NCBI GenBank assembly: GCA_023150615.1
Contig: JAKLKO010000002.1
Span: 62,001-126,000, forward strand
Direction: 5' to 3'
DNA length: 64,000 nucleotides
Source: Phycisphaerae bacterium
GTDB taxonomy: Bacteria > Planctomycetota > Phycisphaerae > UBA1845 > UTPLA1
Positions 17,301-26,200 of this stretch are shown here, piece by piece. The notes beneath the pieces were generated by a model that did no database searches, had not been told where the DNA came from, and worked only from the letters and a program-made list of their open reading frames with translations. Both the position numbers and the translations under genes were made by a program. How positions within the stretch are numbered: the first letter of the stretch is position 1; every line of letters starts with the position of its first letter.

Positions 17301-17741
17301 TTGACCGCCGCGATCACCGGCTATTGCGAGCATTTCACGCGGCGAACGGGCATTGTCTGCGAGCTTCAGACGCCGGAGATCGGCCGCGCGCTGCCGGGCG
17401 AGGCGGTCACGCACGCGTTCCGCATTGTGCAGGAAGCGCTCACGAACGTGGCCCGTCACTCGATGGCGACACGCGTCCGGGTCCGGATGGATGCCAGCGA
17501 TACCTGGCTGGAGGTCGAGGTCAGCGACAACGGTATCGGTTTCGAGTCCCGGCAGGAGCCTAACGATGGCACGCTCGGCATTGTCGGGATGCGCGAGCGC
17601 GTTCGCAGCGTTCGCGGTCGGTTCGAGATCAGTTCGCGACCCGGCGAGGGAACGCGTGTAAGCGCCAAGCTGCCGCTTTCGGACGTCTCCGCGCCCCCCG
17701 TCGCCGACCGGGACGCGGAGTTCCCCCCGCCGTTCATGTAG
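14331..17741 (+). CDS. Two-component sensor: beta-propeller, PAS, HisKA_3 histidine kinase
   Basis: 1136 residues. A signal peptide ends near residue 50 (AWPASA). About 600 residues of repeated WxxT/GxLW-type blades follow (for example GAIWFGCRYPGGLYR and GRVWVGCTGGVIRIDG), typical of Reg_prop propellers. A Y_Y_Y domain precedes one membrane helix at about 742-765. The cytoplasmic part has a PAS domain (about 789-905), a dimerisation domain with the phospho-His (near 929) in RELHDALGQALTAIK, and a HATPase_c domain with DNGIGF. The architecture resembles the hybrid two-component sensors that read polysaccharide breakdown products, but it lacks the receiver and AraC-type regulator. No response regulator gene is adjacent. 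Confidence 0.88.
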   Translation: MRGQMPGRDFTAAIRGTVVGAAAHGGVRSARVRLAAAVVVALSSAWPASASPDFAFFRPFHTVPGSGGHIIRALLQDRTGILWMLSDLNLFRFEGTELVPMSRLLGPCRRGEAMLEDSFGHIWCAGEERLVRFDPVSLRVLETPPDLPATLVYGLLERRRADIWVASQHGVFRSIDGAAFEPVAGPASTTRVPAYALACDREGRVYIGATAGLLRWENDRVEMLWKLPPKPPGERHQPMLRGVAVDEAGAIWFGCRYPGGLYRMDAAGVRRFGLDDGMPSDEINAIIALPDGSVWFATERGAMSWKDGRFEAFVDDREAASQDVHSLLVDDAGRLWLGTFAGGLVMLRSRAVYGVDHRSGLSHPTVLSAARDRSGNLWVGTQAGLCRRAESGNFEIVDHVARRVSAIAVATDGALWYADQLDLVRRAGATRESVRLPAEIEVIHSIHARPDGGCSVGTNYGRLNVTRTVGGWQVSRVDERAFFDSCVAADGSYWIATQSGVLHLRGDEVVESALTDIGVHCVAALSDGRVAASSGGVLLVRGRDGRWNRAQLGDTNETISGIAEDADGRVWVGCTGGVIRIDGERAYRFNETDGLVSRIVTTLLPIDDDTLFVGTVAGASWVDVRNWRPNLGPPRVGLREAVAGTARFRPGEPIRVEHDHPTIALFLYGVDQRDSAAVRFAHRIEPIDTEWSSPTLEKVIHATRLPRGRYQVWVRAIGSNGVSSAPRAVATIDVAAPWWLRAEAAGTASVLTAALLAAGLGVRRRIRSARAAWAVQRSEFNALKQAEAFYRGIFAGVSDAAYIIDESGRICEVNDVACRMLGYTRDELLNLYVWDVQPYLSREKVESDLRSSLSGDVVLTEGFNRTKDGRRIPVTVNARRLDLPGRPAVLALARDNTMQKRHELLLERMAERYVQTLEAERAAIARELHDALGQALTAIKIDAASIQSAATPNSPMRERADEISRLADQMFANIRTLAHELRPPALDELGLTAAITGYCEHFTRRTGIVCELQTPEIGRALPGEAVTHAFRIVQEALTNVARHSMATRVRVRMDASDTWLEVEVSDNGIGFESRQEPNDGTLGIVGMRERVRSVRGRFEISSRPGEGTRVSAKLPLSDVSAPPVADRDAEFPPPFM

Positions 17742-19089
17742 CCCGCTTTGGGGGAGGGGGATTGGCGGAGGCCAACGAGCGATGGTAAACGTCGGGCCGT
17801 CGCTGCTCGAAGATGTCCGTTCGCGGCGTGACGCGCTTGTCATCGGCATCCGCGAGCCGAAGGTCCGCCATTGCAATCCGCGTGCTTCTGTCCGCGGTTG
17901 CGAGGAGGCGCCCGTCGGGTCCGATGATGACGGCCAACTCGCTCCCGCTGGCGGCGAGGAAGACACGATTCTCCGCGGCACGTGCCCTGAGAAGGGCGAG
18001 ATCGTTCGGCGCATCGCGGACGCAGAGAAGTCGCACGCCATCCATCGCCGCCTCGCGGGCCTGTCGATAGCGGCGAACCTCGCCACCGCTCAGTAGTCGG
18101 ACCGATTCGGCCCATTGCGGATCGAGAGTGGGAAAGCCCGCGTCGGACGGCGGACCTAGGAACAGCTCGGTTCGTTCGGATGTGTCGCGCGATCCGACGA
18201 CCGCGGGCAAGCGGTTCCCGGATGTCGAGATGCGGACTCGGAGTATGGGCGGGGTGGCGCGCGGCACCTTACGATACTCGCGAAACTCGGCGAGCGGCGA
18301 TGGCGGCGAGTTTTCATGAGATGTTGGTCGATCGCGACCGGTCTCGAATTCACCTGCGATGACCTCGGGTTGCGTCGTTCCCGCCGAGGTGATGAGGCGC
18401 CCGTCCGCGCCGACGATACGGGAACAGCCGACGTAGGATAAGGGCGGCTCCGAACCAACCTTGTCTGCGCAGACAAACGGCACGCCGAACTCCCGGGCTC
18501 GCGCCTCGATGAGAAACTCCGGCTGGATATTCTCGCACGCCCCGGGCGTCGCGGCGCTGTTGACCCACGCCGTCGGGACGGCGATCCACTCGGCCCCGCG
18601 CCGCACGAGCGTGTCGATCACCTCCGGCGCGCGAACGTCGGCACAGATCGCGATCCCGACTCGGCCGAGCTCGCTCTCGTACGCATCGATCGTCTCGGCC
18701 GGGGAAAACCAGTCGTTGTCGCAATCCCAGAGAAACGACTTCCGATGCACGCCAAGCACGTCGCCGTGCCGACTCATGAACAGCGCCGAGTTGTACAGCG
18801 CGCGGCCAGTATCCTCCGCGACGCCGACGAGGAGCGCGATGTCCTGGCGTCGCGCCAGTTCGCGGAGTCGCGCGACGATCTCCCGCCAGGGAAGTATGTC
18901 GGGTTCACGAATTCGGTTTGCCGAGCCGAGGACGTATCCCGGATAGGTACACTCGGGCAGGACCGCGATGTCGGCGCCCGCCTGCCGGGCGTTGGCGATC
19001 GATCGCTCGATCCGTTCCCAGGTGTCGGCGGACTGCTCGATGAGCGTCGCGGAAAGCTGAACCGCCGCGACTCGAACGACGCTGCCCAT
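17734..19089 (-). CDS. Carbon-nitrogen hydrolase (nitrilase superfamily), apparent tandem domain
   Basis: 451 residues from ATG 19089; the open frame extends to 19257 but without family similarity. The catalytic triad is visible: Glu46 in LPECTYPG, Lys117 in HRKSFLWD, and Cys149 in AICADVR. The fold ends near residue 265. The remaining 180 residues include RAAENRVFLAASG and IIGPDGRLLA, which read like the C-terminal half of a second nitrilase domain without its catalytic residues. Substrate unknown (amide or carbamoyl). Its stop overlaps the convergent sensor gene by 8 bases. Confidence 0.82.
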   Translation of the reverse strand: MGSVVRVAAVQLSATLIEQSADTWERIERSIANARQAGADIAVLPECTYPGYVLGSANRIREPDILPWREIVARLRELARRQDIALLVGVAEDTGRALYNSALFMSRHGDVLGVHRKSFLWDCDNDWFSPAETIDAYESELGRVGIAICADVRAPEVIDTLVRRGAEWIAVPTAWVNSAATPGACENIQPEFLIEARAREFGVPFVCADKVGSEPPLSYVGCSRIVGADGRLITSAGTTQPEVIAGEFETGRDRPTSHENSPPSPLAEFREYRKVPRATPPILRVRISTSGNRLPAVVGSRDTSERTELFLGPPSDAGFPTLDPQWAESVRLLSGGEVRRYRQAREAAMDGVRLLCVRDAPNDLALLRARAAENRVFLAASGSELAVIIGPDGRLLATADRSTRIAMADLRLADADDKRVTPRTDIFEQRRPDVYHRSLASANPPPPKRAT

Positions 19090-19160
19090 CGCGAGACAGT
19101 TTATCGCGCCAACGCCTAAACGTCGCCCGCGGTGAGCCGACGGCGTATTCGCCGTTGAGT

Positions 19161-19189
19161 TTGCGAGCCGCGGACGCCGCAAATAGAAT
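19161..19189 (+). promoter_or_regulatory. Candidate sigma70-type promoter for dnaJ
   Basis: TTGCGA at 19161-19166 and TAGAAT at 19184-19189 with a 17-base spacer. This predicts a leader of about 75 bases before dnaJ. A short inverted repeat (ACGGCG...CGCCGT) lies just upstream at about 19139-19154. I saw no CIRCE heat-shock operator. Confidence 0.4.
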
Positions 19190-19272
19190 CCCGGGGTAGA
19201 ACATGACTGGCTTGGTAAACTCCCGGCTGCCCGTGCGGACGCCGCTCGGCCGGCCATGACCTCAGATCATTC

Positions 19273-20238
19273 ATGTCAAAACGTGATTATTACGAAGTCC
19301 TCGGTGTTTCGCGCAGCGCAGGCGAGGACGAGATCAAGAAGGCCTATCGTCGTCTGGCAAAGAAGCTCCACCCGGACAGCAATCGCGCCGACCCGAACGC
19401 CGCTCGCAAGTTCGCGGAATTGCAGGAGGCCTACGACGTGCTCTCCGACCGCGACAAACGCGCGATGTACGATCGTTTCGGCCACGCGACGCCGACGGGT
19501 GCGGCGCCGGGGGGCAGCCGTGTCCATACCTGGTCGAGTCGCGGCAACACGGCGGACTTCGACCTGGGCGATCTCGCGGAAATCCTCGACTTCGATTTCG
19601 GCCGCACGGGGGGACCGTCCCGGTCCGTCTTCGAAGGCATCTTCGGTCGCGGCCGTCGCGTTCACGTTAATGAAGTCGGTGAGCCAACGTCGACCGAGCT
19701 GGATGTCGAAAAAGAAATCACCCTCACTCTTGAGCAGGCCGGCCACGGCGACTCCGTCGAGCTGAAAATCGATGAAGGTCCCATGGCGGGCCAGACCGTC
19801 AGCGTGCAGATCCCGCCGGCGATCGACGACGGTCAGCGGATCCGACTGAAGGGCAAGGGCCGGTCGGCGCGTCGCGGCCGATCGGTCGGCGATCTGTATA
19901 TCGTCTGTCGCATCCAGCCTCATCGCCTGTTTCGGCGGAGCGGGCTGGACATCTACCTCGAGGTTCCGATCACGGTCTCCGAGGCGACGCTGGGTACAAA
20001 GCTCGAGATGCCGACGCTTCACGGTCCGACGACGGTGACCGTACCCCCGGGCACGGCCAGCGGAACGAAACTGCGACTGTCCGGGCGGGGCATCGAGAAT
20101 CCGCGCTCGGGCACGCGCGGCGATCAGTACGCGGTCATCAAGATCGTCCCGCCGAAAAGGCTCACGGCTCGACAGGAGCGACTGTTGACGGAGTTCCGCG
20201 CCGACGAGCGCGAAAATCCTCGGTCGGGATTGTGGTGA
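19273..20238 (+). CDS. dnaJ: DnaJ-class co-chaperone (CbpA-like, no zinc finger)
   Basis: 321 residues. The J domain starts at residue 1 ([13 protein letters not shown]) with the HPD motif at 33-35, which stimulates DnaK ATPase. A Gly-poor linker with EILDFDFGR follows. The C-terminal substrate-binding domains contain [21 protein letters not shown] and the later [17 protein letters not shown]. The CxxCxGxG zinc repeats of canonical DnaJ are missing, so it is a type II J protein like CbpA. dnaK and grpE are not in the window. A small membrane protein follows after 7 bases. Confidence 0.92.
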   Translation: MSKRDYYEVLGVSRSAGEDEIKKAYRRLAKKLHPDSNRADPNAARKFAELQEAYDVLSDRDKRAMYDRFGHATPTGAAPGGSRVHTWSSRGNTADFDLGDLAEILDFDFGRTGGPSRSVFEGIFGRGRRVHVNEVGEPTSTELDVEKEITLTLEQAGHGDSVELKIDEGPMAGQTVSVQIPPAIDDGQRIRLKGKGRSARRGRSVGDLYIVCRIQPHRLFRRSGLDIYLEVPITVSEATLGTKLEMPTLHGPTTVTVPPGTASGTKLRLSGRGIENPRSGTRGDQYAVIKIVPPKRLTARQERLLTEFRADERENPRSGLW

Positions 20239-20245
20239 GTGACGC

Positions 20246-20521
20246 ATGACGTGCGAACTGATGCGGCGGATCGCCTTCTCGGTTGCTGTCGGACAATCGA
20301 CGCAGCCGGGCGGAGCCGCGGTTCGCGCGGAGACGGTGTACGAGGCGGTGTTCTGGACCGGGATCATCGTGTTGGTTTTTCTCGCCGGCTCGTACGCGAT
20401 CGTGCGGTTTTCAAGGCGCTTCCGGCAGTTCCTGCTGCGGCGGACGGAGCCGCCGACGCACAGCGAAGACGTATGGTCCCAGCATCGCGTCCCGCCGACG
20501 CTCGAGGACGAAGAACCGTGA
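20246..20521 (+). CDS. Small single-pass membrane protein
   Basis: 91 residues. One hydrophobic helix (VFWTGIIVLVFLAGSYAIV) is followed by an Arg-rich cytoplasmic stretch (RFSRRFRQFLLRR) and an acidic tail. Not recognised by family. It is 7 bases after dnaJ and probably co-transcribed with it and with the following reductase, whose start lies about 50 bases downstream of this stop. Confidence 0.6.
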   Translation: MTCELMRRIAFSVAVGQSTQPGGAAVRAETVYEAVFWTGIIVLVFLAGSYAIVRFSRRFRQFLLRRTEPPTHSEDVWSQHRVPPTLEDEEP

Positions 20522-20570
20522 ACACGACCTGGATTCAACGGCATGTGCGCGTCATGCAGCGGGGGCGCCA

Positions 20571-21320
20571 TTGAGCGATGTTGTGCGGGGCGGACTGGCG
20601 GGAAAGGCCGCGCTTATCACCGGCGCAGCACGCCGCATCGGCCGGGCCACCGCTTTGGAGCTCGCCCGCGCGGGGTGCGACGTGGCCGTTCACTATCGTA
20701 CGTCGAAGGCTGATGCCGAGCGCCTCGCCGCGGCCATTCACGAGTCAGGTCACCGGGCGATCCTGCTGTGTGCCGATCTCGCGGATCCGGAGCAGGTCCG
20801 CACGCTGCCGGGCCGGGTTCTTTCGGAGTGGGGCCGACTCGACATCCTCGTCAACAACGCGTCGGTATTCAACCGCATGACATTGGCGGAATTCGACCTG
20901 ACCGAATGGAACCACACGATGATGGTCAACCTCGCGGCGCCCGTACTCCTGTCGCATACCGCGGCGCCGCACATGCAGGCGGGCGGCACCATCGTCAACC
21001 TGTGCGACATCGCCTCGGAGCGTCCATGGCCGAGTTCTCTCGCCTACTGCGCGTCCAAGGCGGGGCTGGTTGCGATGACGCGGGCCCTCGCGCGCGAACT
21101 CGCGCCGCGGATTCGCGTCAACGCCGTTTCGCCCGGCGTGGCCGAGTGGCCGGAGGACTTTTCCGAGACGCAGAAAGCCGCGCTGCTGGCGCGGATTCCC
21201 GCGCGACGCGCCGGCACGGCCGAGGACATTGCCGCAGCGGTGACGTTTCTCGCGCGGGACGCTTCGTACCTGACCGGCGTGGTGCTCGGAGTCGACGGGG
21301 GGCGCGGCATCGCGTGGTAG
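20571..21320 (+). CDS. Short-chain dehydrogenase/reductase, pteridine-reductase-like
   Basis: About 249 residues from TTG 20571 (GTG 20583 is an alternative); the open frame extends to 20283 but only as a shadow of the previous gene. The nucleotide-binding motif TGAARRIGRA, the NNASVFNR motif and the catalytic YCASK are all present. The TGxxRRIG variant and the NNAS motif are typical of pteridine reductases such as FolM/PTR1, which reduce dihydrobiopterin or dihydromonapterin using NADPH. Other SDR substrates cannot be excluded. Confidence 0.82.
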   Translation: MSDVVRGGLAGKAALITGAARRIGRATALELARAGCDVAVHYRTSKADAERLAAAIHESGHRAILLCADLADPEQVRTLPGRVLSEWGRLDILVNNASVFNRMTLAEFDLTEWNHTMMVNLAAPVLLSHTAAPHMQAGGTIVNLCDIASERPWPSSLAYCASKAGLVAMTRALARELAPRIRVNAVSPGVAEWPEDFSETQKAALLARIPARRAGTAEDIAAAVTFLARDASYLTGVVLGVDGGRGIAW

Positions 21321-21356
21321 GGATGGTTTGCCGCCGGGAGGTGTCGCGCGCGGTCG

Positions 21357-22295
21357 CTACGGCCGCGGGTGGAAGCGTTGATGCACGTCCTGGAGGCGCG
21401 ACGTGTCCACGTGGGTATAGATCTGCGTCGTCGACACATCCGCGTGGCCGAGCAGTTCTTGCACGATTCGAAGGTCGGCCCCGCCGTGCAGCAGGTGTGT
21501 GGCGAAACAGTGCCGCAGCGTGTGCGGTCCGACCGATCGTGAAATGCCCGCGCGGCGCGCGTACGCAACGACGAGCCGCCAGACGGCGGTGCGGTCCATG
21601 CGGCGACCGGCCCGCGTGACGAACAGCGAGGTTTCGTCCGGCCGCCGGCGTGTGAGCATCGGGCGGGCGTCGTCCAAATAGGCGCGAAGCGACTCGATCG
21701 CGGCCGTACCCACCGGCACGATTCGTTCACGGCGGCCCTTGCCGATGCATCGCAGGTATCCCACGTGGAGGTTCACGTCGCCGACGCTGAGCGACGCAAG
21801 CTCCGAGACGCGCAGCCCGGTCGCATAGAGCAACTCGAGGATCGCGCGGTCCCGTTGATAGAACCGCTCGTCGGGTCGCGGCGCGGCAAGGAGCTTCTCC
21901 ACGTCCGGCAGCGACAACGTGTCCGGCAGTCGCCGCCAGCGCGCCGTGGATTCGAGCAACCCGGCCAGGTCGTGCGAAAGCAACCCGACGAGGTGCAGAT
22001 AGCGCAGGAAGATCCGGATCGAAACGGTGTGCCTCGCAATCGACGGCAGCGCCAGCCCGCGTTGCTGCAGCACGATCAGGTGTGCCTGCACATGCGCGGG
22101 GTGAAGTGCGTCGGGCCGGTCCAGTCCACGACCGAGCATCGTCGCGATGAACTCGCGGATGTCGCGAGAATACGCCTCCAGCGTGTTCCGCGCCAGGCCG
22201 CACTCCGACGCCAGGTAGTCCTCAAACTGTGCCGAGGCCTCGCGCCAGGCGCGCTCGGCGGTGGAAAGTTGGGGGCTTGTGCTCGTCGAGGCCAT
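21357..22295 (-). CDS. xerD: Tyrosine recombinase XerD
   Basis: 312 residues from ATG 22295, the usual XerC/D length; the longer frame to 22412 is not similar. The N-terminal SAM-like domain contains FEDYLASECGLARNTLEAY. The catalytic residues are in place: Arg near 162 in TGLRVSEL, Lys in IGKGRRERIVPVG, His and Arg near 258-261 in HTLRHCFATHLL, His near 284 in LLGHADVSTTQIYTH, and the nucleophilic Tyr near 293. The GYLRCIGKG and ADLRIVQELLGHADVSTTQIY signatures favour XerD over XerC. It resolves chromosome dimers at dif. No integrase-type neighbours are seen. Confidence 0.92.
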   Translation of the reverse strand: MASTSTSPQLSTAERAWREASAQFEDYLASECGLARNTLEAYSRDIREFIATMLGRGLDRPDALHPAHVQAHLIVLQQRGLALPSIARHTVSIRIFLRYLHLVGLLSHDLAGLLESTARWRRLPDTLSLPDVEKLLAAPRPDERFYQRDRAILELLYATGLRVSELASLSVGDVNLHVGYLRCIGKGRRERIVPVGTAAIESLRAYLDDARPMLTRRRPDETSLFVTRAGRRMDRTAVWRLVVAYARRAGISRSVGPHTLRHCFATHLLHGGADLRIVQELLGHADVSTTQIYTHVDTSRLQDVHQRFHPRP

Positions 22296-22444
22296 CGCGC
22301 ACCGGACCACGGCCCATGAAGGCCGGTAGTCAGCGTATCGGCCAATCGTCGGCGACCGGTCGAGTGCGTCGCGCGGCGTGTTGCCTACGGGTTGCTCCAG
22401 GAGGCGCGGCAACGCGGAGTCGGGCCGATGGAGTCGGCGGCGCT

Positions 22445-23191
22445 TTATCCCGCGATTTCGGCCGCGGCGGCGTCCGTCAGCTCCAGATTCGTGTGCACCT
22501 TCTGGACGTCGTCGTTTTCGTCAAGGACGTCGATCATCGCCATGACAGCGCGGGCCTTTTCGGCATCGACCGCGACGGTGGTGTCCGGGACCCTTGTCAG
22601 CTCGGCGAACTGCGCGGGGATCTGACGTGCGGCGATGGCCGCACGGACGGCCTCATAACTCGTCGGCTCGCACGTGATCTGAAAGACGTCGTCCTGACGC
22701 TGGACATCCTCCGCACCGGATTCGAGCGCGATTTCCATCAGCGTGTCCTCGTCCGTAGCGGACGCCGACACGTGGATGACGCCGCGCGGCTTAAACATCC
22801 ACGCGACGCAGTTCATTGTGCCGAGATTGCCGCCGTGACGCTCAAACGCCTTGCGAATCTCGGGCGCCGTTCGGGTGGGATTGTCGGTCAGCGCCTCCAC
22901 GAGGACCGCGACGCCGCCCGGGGCGTACCCTTCGTAGACGACCGGCACGTACTCCGCGCCGCCGAGCTCCCCGGATCCCTTCTTGATCGCCTTGTCGATC
23001 GTATCGACGGGCATGTTCTCGGCCCGCGCGGCCTCGATCGCGTAACGCAGCGCGAGATTGTCGGCGGGGTCCGCGCCCTTCTTGGCCGCGACGATGATAT
23101 TGCGCGCAAGCTTGCTCCAGAGCCGTCCGCGCCGCTGGTCGGTGACCGCCTTCTTTCGCTTGATCTTCGCCCAGTGAGAATGCCCGGCCAA
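22445..23191 (-). CDS. yebC: YebC/PmpR family regulatory protein (TACO1 homologue)
   Basis: 248 residues, full length. The N-terminus AGHSHWAKIKRKKAVTDQRR and the YEGYAPGGVAVLVE segment are diagnostic. Family members were first described as transcription regulators and are now linked to relieving ribosome stalling at proline tracts. It begins 13 bases after the stop of the long TPR lipoprotein, so the two share a transcript. Confidence 0.94.
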   Translation of the reverse strand: MAGHSHWAKIKRKKAVTDQRRGRLWSKLARNIIVAAKKGADPADNLALRYAIEAARAENMPVDTIDKAIKKGSGELGGAEYVPVVYEGYAPGGVAVLVEALTDNPTRTAPEIRKAFERHGGNLGTMNCVAWMFKPRGVIHVSASATDEDTLMEIALESGAEDVQRQDDVFQITCEPTSYEAVRAAIAARQIPAQFAELTRVPDTTVAVDAEKARAVMAMIDVLDENDDVQKVHTNLELTDAAAAEIAG

Positions 23192-23204
23192 CGAATTCCG
23201 CTCC

Positions 23205-26200
23205 TTACGGCTTCGATGCTGCCGCGTTCGAGGCGTCGGTGCCCGGAACGTCCTGCGGCCGCAAATCGGGCTTGGCCAGTGGCGCGATGCCGCACGGCTC
23301 GCCGCGTTCCAGCGACTTCAGTTTCGCCGTGGCGCGCTCGAGCACGTCGTCGTCCTCGGCCGAGAGCGATCGACGGTTGTCGCGTGCGATTTCGACGGCC
23401 CTCTGCCACTGCTTGCGGGCCGCATCCCGATCGCCCGAGCGGTAGAGCGCGTCGCCGTAGTGGTCGTGGATGACCGCATCGGTCGCGTCGGACCGCCGGA
23501 TCGCCTTCCGCAGGAAGCGAATCGACTCGTCAAGCCGGCCCTGTTTATAGAGCACCCAGCCGAAACTGTCGAGGAACGCGGCATTGCGAGGCTCTTCACC
23601 GACGGCGAACCGGACCATCACCTCAGCGCGCTCGATGTTTCGCCCCGCGTCGGCAAGCGTGTAGCCGAGATCGTTGTTGATTCCCGGATCGTTCGGCAGG
23701 AATTCGTAGATCTTCTCGAGCATCTCGATGCACTGATCGAGCCGTCCGGTGCTCTGGTAGATCGTCGCGAGTTGACGATAGAGGATCGACAGCTCGTTCA
23801 CGTCGAATGGCACGTTCGCGTTCATCCGCGCCTGGTGCGGCGCGATCAGCCGCTCCGCGACTCGCTCGGCCTCGCCAAAGCGCTTAGCGCGGATGAGGAC
23901 CCGCAGCAGATCGAGCTCGAGCGCCGACTCGCGTCGGCCGCGGGTGATCCGCTGCATCTCGTCGACCGCGTCCTCGAAGCGCTCCGCCAGTTCATAGACT
24001 CGCACCAGGATCTGTTCGTAGTCCTCACGGAGGGACGGCACCTCCATCGACGCCTGCACCAGTTCCAGCGCTGCATCCCAGTCCTTCGCCGCCAGCAGAG
24101 TCGAGATCAGCAGCCGCTGGAGTCCCTCGTCGGTCGGGTTGTCGCGCATCCAGTCAAGGATGCGGGCCTGCGCATCGGCGTGCCGCATCGTTTCTTCGAG
24201 CAGATCGATCAGCAGGCGTCGCAGCCCCGCGTCGGTCGGGGCGTCTTTCAGCCAGCGCTCGATCGTCGCAATCGCATCGTCGGTGCGGCCGGCCCGCTGA
24301 AGCTCGCGTACATAGACGGAGCGCGCCCGTCCGTCGGTTCGATCGGCTTCATACCATTCGCGCGCCGCCGCGAGCGCCGCGTCCGCGTCTTCGGACTGCT
24401 CCAGCGCGTTGATCAGCGCCAGTCGCAGCCGCGGATGCTCCTCGGACAGGTCATCGCGTCGCAGCAGCGTGCGGTACGACTCGGCGGCGAGGGCGAAGTC
24501 GTCCGAGTCCATCGCCAGTTCCGCCAACTGATGAAGCCAGCGCGAGGTGCGCGGCCGCTCGGACAGCAATGACTGCACGAGCGCGATCGCCTCGTCAAAT
24601 CGCAGCAGCTTTGCCAGCAACTTCGACTTCAACTCGCGAAGGCGGATGTCCTCCGGCCGCGAAGCCAGGACGCGATCGAGCACGCGAACGGCCTCGTCGT
24701 AGTCCTGCGTGGCTTCGTGGCTGTGCGCCAGGTCGATGGCAGTCAGAACATCGGTCGGCCGCTCGGAAAGCAATTGGGTCAGCGCGTCGCGATAGGTCCG
24801 AAGCCGGATGGGCCCCGGCGTGCTGCCATCGGTCGCCAGCCGGAGCAGCGCAGCGATCCGCGCGCCGGCGTTCGGATCGCCGGTGACGCGGCGCAACTCG
24901 GTCAGCTCGAGCTGCGCGGCGCCGACGTTCTGCCCGACGAGGTAGGCGCGGATCAGCGCCTCCCGCGCTTCAACATTCTTCGGGTTTGCCTCGCGCGTGA
25001 TCCGCAGGAGCACCGGTATCGCGAGGTTGTTCTTTCCACGTTCCATGAGGAGCTGCGCGTACTCGAACAGCAGCGCGTCGTTTCGCGGCGCGAGTCGGAT
25101 CGCCTCGTTGTAGGCCTTCTCCGATTCAGTCTTCTCATCCATCGCTTCGTGGGCGCGGGCCTTGATGGCGTACAGCGCCGCCTCGCGGACCCCGGCGCGC
25201 AGCGCCTTCTCGCATGCGGCGATGGCCGGCTGCCACATCCGGCGCGACAGGCGCACCTCTGCCAGGTTGACGTGCGCCGCCCCAAGGGTCGGATCGGCTT
25301 CGGCCGATTCCTCCAGTACCCGCGCCGCCTCGTCGATCTGCCCGTCGAGCATCAGCAAGCGGCCGAGCACCAGCAGCGCCGCGGCCTTCGGCCGGTCTTC
25401 ACCCGAGGCGCACTCGCGCGCAAGGGCGATGAGCTTTCGGCGCTCGGCAGTGTCGCTCGCGATTCCGGTGATCAGCGCGTCCGTGCGCTCGAATCCATCC
25501 TTGTGGACCGAGATGACATCGATGATTCCATCGAGAAACTCGCGGTCGTTACCGAGCTTTCTTGAAAGCTCGGCCAGCCGCGTCCGGGCCTCGGAATTCG
25601 TTGGCTGGAGTTCGACGACGCGTCGCAATACTGTTGCCGTCTCGCGATCGAGCTTCATGGCCGCCAGCCGTTCTGCGATGTGAAGCAAAAGTCCCGGATG
25701 CCGCGAGGCCTCGGACAGACGCATCAGTTCAGTCGCGACACAGCGCGGTCCGCCCGAACGCTCCGCCACGTCTGCCAGCAGCTCCAATCCGGCGGACGCA
25801 TCGTCATCCGACAGGCACATTTCGCGGGCCAGTTGCAGTGCCTCGCCGGACTGCCCGCCCCGCGCTAGCACACGCGCCAGGCGAACGCGCAATTCGCGGT
25901 CGCCGGGCGCGAGCGCGATGCCTCGGCGAAGCGTTGCGACGGCCTCCGCCGTCCGTCCGAGGACGTCGTAGATCTCGCCGAGCGACGTCAGAACGCGCGA
26001 GCGATAGAGGTTTGCCATCTGGCGCAGCTCGGGTTGTCCGCGGGACGGCGGCGGTGTCTTCTCGATGGCGGTCAAAAACGCCTGAAGCTGATCGGCCGCA
26101 GCGCGGAGGTATCCCGCTTCGTGAAGCGCCAGGCCGAGCACGAGGTGCGCCACGATCGTCTCGGGCCGATCCGGCGTTGCGTTCGGACACATCAGGGCCC

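Noticed and set aside
15804-18086. Long minus-strand open frame (760 codons) opposite the sensor kinase
   Set aside because: Shadow of the plus-strand sensor with no recognisable domain.
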